Below are positions 51,385 to 59,843 of a stretch of DNA of 64,000 nucleotides, in pieces; position 1 is the first letter of the stretch, and the number at the start of each line of letters is the position of its first letter. Position numbers and translations under genes: made by a program. A model generated the notes under the pieces. The model was given only the letters and a program-made list of their open reading frames with translations, was not told where the DNA came from and did no database searches. The DNA comes from Micromonospora sp. M71_S20 (GTDB lineage Bacteria; Actinomycetota; Actinomycetes; Mycobacteriales; Micromonosporaceae): positions 3,782,001 through 3,846,000 of the forward strand of contig NZ_RCCV01000001.1 of NCBI RefSeq assembly GCF_003664255.1. The letters are read 5' to 3'.

Positions 51385-53295
51385 GTGAAGACACCGACCG
51401 TCACCGCCGCAGAGATCGCTCGGCTCGCCGGGGTCGGTCGCGCCGCGGTCAGCAACTGGCGCAAGCGGCACCCCGACTTCCCGGCCCCGGTGGGCGGCAC
51501 CACGGCCAGCCCGGAGTTCGACCTCATCGAGGTCGAGCAGTGGCTACGCGGCCAGGGCAAGCTTCCGCAACTGTCCCGCGCCGACCGGCTCTGGCAGCAC
51601 CTCGCCGCCCCGAAGGAGACCCCCGCCGCCGCGCTGGCCGCCGTCGGCGCCCTGCTGCTCGCCCGCCACCGTGACGACCGCCCGGCGCCCGGACCCGCCG
51701 ACGCCCACCTCGCCGCCCTGCTGCCCGACGTCGACGCCCTCGCCGACGAACTCGGCCCCCAGGCCGCCTTCGACGAGCTGTGGCGACGGTTTTCCGCCCC
51801 CGGCCCCGGCCGCCCCTTCGCCACCCCCGACGTGCTGGCCGACCTGATGGTCGGCCTCGCCGGCGTCGGCGGCGGCTCCGTCCTCGACCCGGCCGCCGGC
51901 ACCGGCGCCCTCCTGCGGGCCGCCGCGCGCGCCGGCTGCACCTCGGCGTACGGGCAGGAACTCGACCCGGACCTCGCCAGGCTCGCCGGGCTGTCGCTCG
52001 CCCTGCGCGAGGTGCCCGGCGAGGTGTGCCCGGGGGACTCGCTGCGCGCCGACGCGTTCGCCGGCCGCACCGTCGACGCGGTCGTCTGCCACCCACCGTT
52101 CGGCGCCACCAACTGGGGCGACGCGGAACTCGGCTACGACCCCCGCTGGGAGTACGGCGTCCCACCCCGCACCGAACCCGAGCTGGCCTGGGTGCAGCAC
52201 GCTCTGGCGCACCTGCGGCCCGGCGGGCACGCCGTACTGCTCATGCCGCCGACCGTGGCCGGACGCCGCGCCGGCCGGCGGATCCGGGCCGAGCTGCTGC
52301 GCCGAGGAGCGCTGCGCGCCGTCGTCGCGCTGCCCAGCGGTGTGGCCGCGCCACACGGCGTACCCCTGCACCTGTGGGTGCTGCGGCGACCCGCCGCCGA
52401 CGCGCCCGCACCGGCGCGGGCGCTGCTGGTCGACGCCGCCGAGGGCGACCTCGCGGAGCTGTCCGCGCGGGTGCTCACCGCCTGGCGGGCCTTCGCCGCC
52501 GCGCCCGACGCCGAGGCCGACGAGGCCGGGTTCGCCCGCGCGGTGCCGGTCATCGAGCTGCTCGACGAGGACGTCGACCTCACCCCCGCGCGCCGGCAAC
52601 CCGCCGTCGGGGTCGAGCGGACCGGCGAGCACCTGGTACGCACCAGGGAACGGCTCGCCGCGATCGTCGGCGACCTGCCCGCGCTGATGCCCCAGGTCAC
52701 ACCCACACCCGACGGGGCACCTCCGCTGACCGCTACCGTCGCCGAGTTGGCCCGTGGCGGAGCGCTGCAGATCCTCGGCCCGGTCCGTCCGAATGGCGGC
52801 GAGTCGGAATCCGTTGAACTGCTGGTCCTGCACGCTCGGGATGTGGTGGAGGGCAGTGGGCCTTCACCGCACGAGGGCAAGCCGCTCGGCCAGGCAATCG
52901 AGCTCGCGCCCGGGGACGTCGTGGTGCCGCTGGTTGCGCGGCGGCTGACAGTTCGTGTCATCACCGACGAGGAGGCCCTGCTCGGGCCGAACATGTACCT
53001 CTTGCGCCCGAATCCGGCCGCACTTGACCCGTGGTTCCTCGCCGGACAACTGCGAAACTCGGCTAATGAGAGGCAGGCGTCCAGCCTCTCGGGAACCCTG
53101 CGCTTCGACATCAGACGTGCACAGGTGCCTCGGCTTCGGTTAGACGACCAGCGGGCGTACGGCGACGCGTTCCGACGCCTCAACGCTTTTGAGTCGGCTA
53201 TCCGACAGGTGGCGCTGTTGGGCACGGAACTCGTTCAGCTCACCGCCGACAGCCTTGCCAACGGCTCGGTCAATCCCGCGGTCGGCGCCGAGTGA
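51385..53295 (+). CDS. HTH-fused N6-adenine DNA methylase (HsdM-like) with C-terminal specificity-like region
   Basis: A 636-aa protein. An N-terminal HTH (residues 1-55: TAAEIARLAGVGRAAVSNWRKRH) is followed by a gamma-class N6-adenine methylase core. SAM motif I, VLDPAAGTGALLRAA, is near residue 166. Motif IV is CHPPFGATNWG near 234 instead of the usual NPPF/Y. The C-terminal third (about 450-636) has helices and strands like a type I target-recognition half (ending DIRRAQVPRLRL and a long helix). It may modify host DNA for the adjoining restriction-type genes or act alone. No HsdR gene is visible. Confidence 0.85.
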   Translation: MKTPTVTAAEIARLAGVGRAAVSNWRKRHPDFPAPVGGTTASPEFDLIEVEQWLRGQGKLPQLSRADRLWQHLAAPKETPAAALAAVGALLLARHRDDRPAPGPADAHLAALLPDVDALADELGPQAAFDELWRRFSAPGPGRPFATPDVLADLMVGLAGVGGGSVLDPAAGTGALLRAAARAGCTSAYGQELDPDLARLAGLSLALREVPGEVCPGDSLRADAFAGRTVDAVVCHPPFGATNWGDAELGYDPRWEYGVPPRTEPELAWVQHALAHLRPGGHAVLLMPPTVAGRRAGRRIRAELLRRGALRAVVALPSGVAAPHGVPLHLWVLRRPAADAPAPARALLVDAAEGDLAELSARVLTAWRAFAAAPDAEADEAGFARAVPVIELLDEDVDLTPARRQPAVGVERTGEHLVRTRERLAAIVGDLPALMPQVTPTPDGAPPLTATVAELARGGALQILGPVRPNGGESESVELLVLHARDVVEGSGPSPHEGKPLGQAIELAPGDVVVPLVARRLTVRVITDEEALLGPNMYLLRPNPAALDPWFLAGQLRNSANERQASSLSGTLRFDIRRAQVPRLRLDDQRAYGDAFRRLNAFESAIRQVALLGTELVQLTADSLANGSVNPAVGAE

Positions 53296-53572
53296 GCCTT
53301 CTGTTTCAGGGACATTTAGCCGCGGCCGAGCACGACACCACATCGGTCCAGCCCTCGCCATGGCGAGCTCCGTGGCCAGGCGTGCGGTTGATCATTTCGG
53401 CCGGGTGGGGGGCTACAACGATGTAGAGCAGCGGGGCATACTGCTGGCCTTAAGGAAACCGAAAGGAACCCGGCGAGAAGGCTGGGACAACAGCGGGCGA
53501 TCGACACGTGCCGAGACGCCGTATCCCGGCGTACGGAAAGCGCCGGCTGGTGGGACCTAGGAGTTGCGTGAC

Positions 53573-56500
53573 ATGGAGCTGGTGGCTGACAGGTTCCGCC
53601 TGCTGAGCGCGTTGGGCAGAGGAAACATGGGGGAGGTCCACCGGGCCGAGGATCTGCAGGCACCGGAGGGTTCGCCGGATCGCGTGGTGGCCGTCAAGCT
53701 GATCCTGCGGAGCCGCTCGGGTGCCGTCATCGATTCGAGCGCTGACACCAAGGCGGTTCAGCGGTTCGAGCGTGAGACTCGCATCATGCGCCGACTCCGT
53801 CACCCGAATCTGCCGCGCTCGGTCGCCGGTGGCGTGCACTCCGCCGGGCTTCCGTACATCGCGATGGAGCTCCTCGACGGCGAGACACTGAGCGACCTGA
53901 TCGCCGAGCAGCCGCAGCTCCCGATCGGGTGGGTCGCCGCGATAGGTGCCCAGATCGCCGCTGGTCTCAATGCGGCACACGCCGCAGGTGTGATTCATCG
54001 CGACCTCAAGCCGTCAAATGTCATGCTGCTGCGCGGTGGGTTCGTGAAGGTTCTGGACTTCGGTATGGGTCGGATCATCGAGGCCGACGAAGCCGAGAGG
54101 CTGACCAGCACCGGTGTCACGGTGGGCACGGCCCGCTACATGGCCCCCGAGCAGTTCCGTGCCTCGTCGGTCACCCAGGCCGCCGACCTGTACGCCCTCG
54201 GCTGCGTCCTGTTCGAGCTGCTGACCGGTGTACCTCCGTTCCACAGCGGCTCGGCGCACGAAGTGGGCCAGAAGCACCTGGAGGAGCCGCCCCCGCCCGT
54301 GCGGGTGTTGCGCTCCGACGTGCCCGGGAGCCTCGAGCGGCTGATCGAACGGCTGCTCGCCAAGGACCCAGCGGACCGGCCTGTGGACGCAATGGCAGTC
54401 CGCGAGGCACTGTTGCCGCTGGTGCAGGGGGACGACAACGTCCCCGGCTGGGACGACGTCAACCCCGTCAGCCAGTTCGGCACTACCCACACCGTCAACG
54501 CGGCGGTCACCGCGCTGGCGGATCCAGCTGCAGCAGCTCCGTCCCGACCGGCAGCAGGCATGGACGTGTTCGGGGTGCATCGACGGCTCCTCGACGACTA
54601 TCGGGCCTTCACCGAGGGCGGCACGACCATCCGTAACGACCGTATCGCCGACTTCGTCGAGCGTGACCTCGACGCGAAATCGCAGTGGCCCGACCCCTGG
54701 TTGTCGCTGAACCCGTTCTTCGCGTCCGGCGGCAGCATGCTTGAACTCGTCAACGAGGGTGTGCTGCACCCGGAGTGCGCCCAGATCTTCCAGGCGAACA
54801 AGACGGAGGGTGGCGCCACCTGTGACGGGCGACCGCTGACGCTGCACCGGCACCAGCGGGAGGCGATCGAGAAGGCGCAGTCCGGGACCTCCTATGTGCT
54901 CACCACCGGGACCGGGTCCGGCAAGTCCCTGTCGTACATCGTTCCGATCGTCGACAAGGTGCTGAAAGCGCGTGAGCAGGAGGGCCCGAAGGCCTCGAAG
55001 CGGGTTCGGGCGATCATCGTCTACCCGATGAACGCGTTGGCCAACAGCCAGCTCAAGGAACTCGACAAGTTCCTCTGTGACGGGTACGGGCAGGGCCGTG
55101 AGCCGGTGACGTATGCCCGGTACACCGGGCAGGAGAGCGACGAGCGGCGCAAGGACATCCGCGACAACCCGCCGGACATCCTCCTCACCAACTACGTGAT
55201 GCTCGAGCTGATGCTCACGCGGCCGGACGACCGCCGGTCACTCATCAAGATGGCCCGAGGGCTAGAGTTCCTGGTCTTCGACGAGCTGCACACCTACCGC
55301 GGCCGCCAGGGTGCCGACGTGGCCCTGCTGATTCGCCGCGTCCGGGAGGCATGCCAGGCGATCGACCTGCAGTGCATCGGGACGTCCGCCACCATGTCGA
55401 CCGAGGGCACCCTCGACGACCAGCGCGACGCGGTGGCTCGGGTGGCCACCACACTGTTCGGCACGGAGGTCAGCAGCGGAAACGTCATCGGCGAGACGTT
55501 GATCCGGGCCACGGCCGAGGCGCCCGACACCGTGCCGGTGGAACGGCTGCGGGCACCCGGCGCCCCGCGGGCGTACGCGGACCTGGTGAACGACCCGCTG
55601 GCCCGCTGGATCGAGACCCGGTTCGGGCTCGCCACCGATGCGGTCACCGGCCGGCTCGTGCGGCAGAAGCCGGCCAAGATCGAGGACGCCGCGTTGGAGC
55701 TGGCGCGGGAGAGCAACCTGACTGCTGCGGACTGCGCCAAGGCGATCCGGGCCACGCTGAAGGCCGGATCGGAAGCTCGGGACCCGGCGACGGAGCGTCC
55801 GCTCTTCGCGTTCCGCTTGCACCAGTTCCTCTCCAAGGGCGACACCGTGTACGTCACCCTGGAGGACGAGTTCACCCGGCACCTCACCCGCGAGTACCAG
55901 CTCGTGCTGCCCGGCTCCGACGGCAAGATCCTCCTGCCCCTCGCCTTCTGCCGGGAGTGCGGCCAGGAGTACCTGACCGTGTGGCGGTCGGAGAAAGACG
56001 GCAAGGTCGTCTACGCGCCGCGTAGGGACACCACCGCGACCGGTGGCTCGAGCGACGACGGTTACCTGTACATCGACTCGGATCGCCCGTGGCCGGCACG
56101 CGAGGAGGAGGCGATCGAGGCCCGGCGGATTCCGGAATCATGGCTGGAGGTCGACGCCGGCGGGCACGAGGTGGTACGTAGCTCGTATCGGCCGCGGCTG
56201 CCGCGGGCGGTCATGGTCAATTCCCAGGGCTGGGAGGGGCACGGTGATCTGAAGGCGGCTTTCATACCATCCCCATTCCTCTTCTGCCTGCACTGTGGTG
56301 TCAGCTACGAGCAGACCCGGGGGAAGGACTTCGCCAAACTCGCGACACTGGACCAGGAGGGCCGCTCGTCGGCCACCTCGCTGGTGTCCGCGTCCATCGT
56401 CCGGTCGCTGATGCAGGCGCCGCCAGAGGCGCTGAACAAGAAGGCGCGCAAGCTGCTCACCTTCGTCGACAACCGGCAGGACGCGTCGCTCCAGGCTGGC

Positions 56501-59500
56501 CACTTCAACGACTTCGTCCAGGTGACGCAGCTTCGCGGGGCTCTATACCGGGCCGTGGTCGAGACGGGCGCCGACGGGATAACCCACGAGGATCTCGCCG
56601 CGCGGGTCACCGCCGCGCTCGGGCTGAGCCTCGGTGACTACGCGCGCGAAGCGGATCTTCCGCCGTCCCTGGCCAACCTGGCGGCGAAGACCCTCCGGGA
56701 CGTCGTCGCGTTCCGTCTGTATCTGGATCTGGAACGCGGCTGGCGCATCACAATGCCGAACCTTGAGCAGACCGGACTCCTCAAGATCGACTATCAGGAT
56801 CTGACCTGGCTCGCCGAGAAGCAGGACCGCTGGTCCGGGACCCACGACAAGCTCCGCGACGCGGAGCCAGAGGACCGCAGAGAGATGATGCGGGTGCTCC
56901 TGGACGAGATGCGCCGCGGACTGGCGATCGACGTCCAGTACTTCCGCGACGACTTCGACTCCCTGCAGCGGGGCAGCGAGGAACGCCTGGTCGACCCCTG
57001 GGTGCTGTCCGCCAGCGACAAGCCGAAGGTGGGCGCCGCCTACCCCCAGCCCTCTGGTCGCGGTTTGGACCGGTCGAACCTGTTCCTCTCCGGTCGAGGA
57101 AAGTTCGGAAAGTACCTGCGCCGGGTGCACTTCCCCGAGCTGTCATGGAACGACGCCCAGGACGTGATCGCCGACCTGCTGCAGGTGCTCAAGCGGGGCG
57201 GTCAGGTCATCGAGGTCACCCAGGTGCCGGAACGTGCCGGCCGGTACCGGCGTTCGGCGGGCACTCCGATGATCGGCTACCAGGTTTCGGCAGCCGCTCT
57301 CATCTGGCGGGCAGGGACGGGTGAGACCGGCAGCCACGACCCGCTGACGCGGACGTACGCCAGCGGCGACGGGCCGCGGGTCAACACCTTCTTCCGCGAG
57401 CTGTACAAGACGGCGGCTGGGACTCTCGCCGGCCTGACCGCTCGGGAGCACACGGCGCAGGTCGACCCGATGGAGCGGGAGCGGCGGGAGGAGGCGTTCC
57501 GTAAGGCGGAGCTGAAGCTGCTCTACTGCTCCCCGACGATGGAACTCGGCGTCGACATCTCCGAACTCAACGCCGTCATGATGCGCAACGTTCCGCCGAC
57601 CCCGGCGAACTACGCGCAGCGCAGTGGCCGGGCCGGACGGTCGGGGCAGCCGGCGCTGGTCACCACCTACTGCGCCACCGGCAACAGCCACGACCAGTAC
57701 TACTTCCGGCGCTCCGACCGGATGGTGGCCGGAGCGGTGGCTCCGCCGCGGCTGGACCTTGCCAACGAGGACCTGGTGCGCTCGCACGTGCACGCCGTCT
57801 GGCTGGCGGAAGCGGGTCTCAAGCTGGGCCGAGCCATTCCCGAGACGATCGACATCAGCTATCTGGAGGACAGCCGCCGCCCCAACCCGGCCCTGGCCTT
57901 GCACGACCACATCGCCGCGGCGCTACGGGACACGCACGCGCAGGAGCGTGCCGTGGACGCAGCCCGCACCGTGTTCGCCGGTCTGCTGCCCGACTTCGCC
58001 AAGTCGACGTGGTGGGACGACCGGTGGATCGAGGACACGGTACGAACCACGCCGGAGCGGTTCGACCGCGCGTTCGACCGCTGGCGGGACTTGTTCCGCG
58101 CGGCCCTCGTCGACCAGGCCGAGCAGAATCGCAGGGTCCTGGATCACACCCTCTCCGAGCGGGACCGGCGGATCGCCGTCGGCCGCCGGAAGGAGGCCGA
58201 GACGCAGCTCAACCTGCTGAAGAACGAGACGGTGGAGAGCAGGTCCGTGCTGTCGGACTTCAACCCGTACCGCTACCTGGCCAGCGAGGGTTTCCTGCCG
58301 GGTTACTCGTTCCCGCGTCTTCCGTTGGCCGCGTACGTGCCGACCACCGGGCGCAGGTCCGGTGAGGGTGACTACCTGCAGCGTCCCCGTTTCCTCGCGA
58401 TCCGGGAGTTCGGCCCGGGCGCGCTCATCTATCACGAAGGTGCGCGCTACCAGGTCACTCGCATCCAGTTGCCGCCGGACGCAGCCGGTGAGGTGGTGAC
58501 GAGCGAGGCCCGCCGGTGCACCAGCTGCGGCTACCACCACGACACCCGCGGTGGCGCGGTCCGCTGCGAGATGTGCAACGAGAAGCTGGGCGATACCACC
58601 TACGGGCTGCTGCACCTGCACACCGTCTACACGCGGCGCCGGGAACGGATCTCCTCGGACGAGGAGGAGCGGCGCCGGGCGGGCTTCCGCCTGGTGACCT
58701 CGTACCGCTTCCAGGACCACGGTGCCCGTCCGGGCCGGCAGGACGCGGTCGTCTCCGACGGGGACGACCGGATCGCCACCCTTTCCTATGGCGACTCGGC
58801 GACCGTGCGCATCACCAACATCGGCCGGGTTCGCGCCAAGCAGGACGAGCCGGACGGCTTCTGGCTCGACCCCGCCGACGGGCGTTGGATGAACGAACGT
58901 GACGCCGGTGAGGCGTCCGGCGACTCCAGCGAGATGCCGGTGGTCGACGCCGACGGAAACGAGAAGCGCCGCAAGAAGCGGGTCATCCCGTACGTCGAGG
59001 ACCGCCGGAACATCCTCGTCCTCAAGTTGGACGAGCCGGTGGAGCACGACGTCGCGCTCACCCTGATGTACGCGCTGGAACGCGGTATCGAAGCGGCCTT
59101 CGAGCTGGAGGACTCGGAGCTCACCACCGAGTTGCTCCCGCCGAACGACGGTCCCCGTGACCGGATGCTGTTCACCGAGGCGGCGGAGGGTGGTGCCGGC
59201 GTACTGCGGCTCATGCAGTCGGACCCGACGGCGCTGGCCCGAGGCGCCGCCGCAGCGCTGGACATCTGCCACTTCGACGCGGACGGCACCGACCGGGGCG
59301 GGCCGCACAAGGACCGGCCCTGCGCCTGGGGCTGCTACGAGTGCCTGTTGACCTACGGCAACCAGCTCAACCACCACTCGATCAACCGCCACCTGGTCCG
59401 CGACCTGCTGCTGCGGTTCGCCAGTGCGGCGGCGCGGACGACCGGGGAGGGTGAGTCTCGGACGGAGCAGTTGGCCCGGCTCACCGATCGGTCGGACACC

Positions 59501-59800
59501 AAGCTGGAGGGGAAGCTGGTCGCCTGGTTGAAGGAGCGTGGCCTCCGACTCCCGGACGACGCGCAGGTCTTCGTCACCGACGCGCTGGCCCGTCCCGACT
59601 ACGTCTACCGGCTGCCCGGGGCCAACGTCGCCGTGTTCGTCGACGGGCCGGTCCACGAGCACGAGGCGGTCGCCGAACGCGACCGCGAGGCGGAGGAGCG
59701 CTTGTTCGACATGGGCTGGGACGTCGTGCGGTTCCCGCACGACGCCGACTGGTCCGCGATCGCCACCAAAAACAAGCGCTACTTCGGCACCGGCGCCTGA
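53573..59800 (+). CDS. Ser/Thr kinase-SF2 helicase-DUF1998-Vsr-like nuclease fusion protein
   Basis: A 2075-aa multi-domain protein. Residues about 5-275 are an apparently active Hanks kinase: GRGNMGEVHRAED, VAVKLI, HRDLKPSNVMLL, DFGMGR, MAPEQF. From about 420 is a superfamily 2 helicase: HRHQREAIEKA, Walker A TTGTGSGKSLSYI (about 445), FDELHTYRGRQG (about 568), GTSATM. Its second lobe holds ELGVDISELNAVMMRNVPP and QRSGRAGRSGQ (about 1325-1355), as in MrfA/DrmA-type helicases. Cys clusters follow (CTSCGY/CEMC about 1650; DUF1998-like CAWGCYECLLTYGNQ about 1917). The end (PDYVYRLPGANVAVFVDGPV, about 2007) resembles Vsr/DUF559 nucleases. The ATG at 53573 has TAGGAG nine bases upstream. It is followed by drmD. 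Confidence 0.9.
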   Translation: MELVADRFRLLSALGRGNMGEVHRAEDLQAPEGSPDRVVAVKLILRSRSGAVIDSSADTKAVQRFERETRIMRRLRHPNLPRSVAGGVHSAGLPYIAMELLDGETLSDLIAEQPQLPIGWVAAIGAQIAAGLNAAHAAGVIHRDLKPSNVMLLRGGFVKVLDFGMGRIIEADEAERLTSTGVTVGTARYMAPEQFRASSVTQAADLYALGCVLFELLTGVPPFHSGSAHEVGQKHLEEPPPPVRVLRSDVPGSLERLIERLLAKDPADRPVDAMAVREALLPLVQGDDNVPGWDDVNPVSQFGTTHTVNAAVTALADPAAAAPSRPAAGMDVFGVHRRLLDDYRAFTEGGTTIRNDRIADFVERDLDAKSQWPDPWLSLNPFFASGGSMLELVNEGVLHPECAQIFQANKTEGGATCDGRPLTLHRHQREAIEKAQSGTSYVLTTGTGSGKSLSYIVPIVDKVLKAREQEGPKASKRVRAIIVYPMNALANSQLKELDKFLCDGYGQGREPVTYARYTGQESDERRKDIRDNPPDILLTNYVMLELMLTRPDDRRSLIKMARGLEFLVFDELHTYRGRQGADVALLIRRVREACQAIDLQCIGTSATMSTEGTLDDQRDAVARVATTLFGTEVSSGNVIGETLIRATAEAPDTVPVERLRAPGAPRAYADLVNDPLARWIETRFGLATDAVTGRLVRQKPAKIEDAALELARESNLTAADCAKAIRATLKAGSEARDPATERPLFAFRLHQFLSKGDTVYVTLEDEFTRHLTREYQLVLPGSDGKILLPLAFCRECGQEYLTVWRSEKDGKVVYAPRRDTTATGGSSDDGYLYIDSDRPWPAREEEAIEARRIPESWLEVDAGGHEVVRSSYRPRLPRAVMVNSQGWEGHGDLKAAFIPSPFLFCLHCGVSYEQTRGKDFAKLATLDQEGRSSATSLVSASIVRSLMQAPPEALNKKARKLLTFVDNRQDASLQAGHFNDFVQVTQLRGALYRAVVETGADGITHEDLAARVTAALGLSLGDYAREADLPPSLANLAAKTLRDVVAFRLYLDLERGWRITMPNLEQTGLLKIDYQDLTWLAEKQDRWSGTHDKLRDAEPEDRREMMRVLLDEMRRGLAIDVQYFRDDFDSLQRGSEERLVDPWVLSASDKPKVGAAYPQPSGRGLDRSNLFLSGRGKFGKYLRRVHFPELSWNDAQDVIADLLQVLKRGGQVIEVTQVPERAGRYRRSAGTPMIGYQVSAAALIWRAGTGETGSHDPLTRTYASGDGPRVNTFFRELYKTAAGTLAGLTAREHTAQVDPMERERREEAFRKAELKLLYCSPTMELGVDISELNAVMMRNVPPTPANYAQRSGRAGRSGQPALVTTYCATGNSHDQYYFRRSDRMVAGAVAPPRLDLANEDLVRSHVHAVWLAEAGLKLGRAIPETIDISYLEDSRRPNPALALHDHIAAALRDTHAQERAVDAARTVFAGLLPDFAKSTWWDDRWIEDTVRTTPERFDRAFDRWRDLFRAALVDQAEQNRRVLDHTLSERDRRIAVGRRKEAETQLNLLKNETVESRSVLSDFNPYRYLASEGFLPGYSFPRLPLAAYVPTTGRRSGEGDYLQRPRFLAIREFGPGALIYHEGARYQVTRIQLPPDAAGEVVTSEARRCTSCGYHHDTRGGAVRCEMCNEKLGDTTYGLLHLHTVYTRRRERISSDEEERRRAGFRLVTSYRFQDHGARPGRQDAVVSDGDDRIATLSYGDSATVRITNIGRVRAKQDEPDGFWLDPADGRWMNERDAGEASGDSSEMPVVDADGNEKRRKKRVIPYVEDRRNILVLKLDEPVEHDVALTLMYALERGIEAAFELEDSELTTELLPPNDGPRDRMLFTEAAEGGAGVLRLMQSDPTALARGAAAALDICHFDADGTDRGGPHKDRPCAWGCYECLLTYGNQLNHHSINRHLVRDLLLRFASAAARTTGEGESRTEQLARLTDRSDTKLEGKLVAWLKERGLRLPDDAQVFVTDALARPDYVYRLPGANVAVFVDGPVHEHEAVAERDREAEERLFDMGWDVVRFPHDADWSAIATKNKRYFGTGA

Positions 59801-59843
59801 CAGCCCGGCCCCCATTTCACACGATGACGCAAGGAACAGCCTC

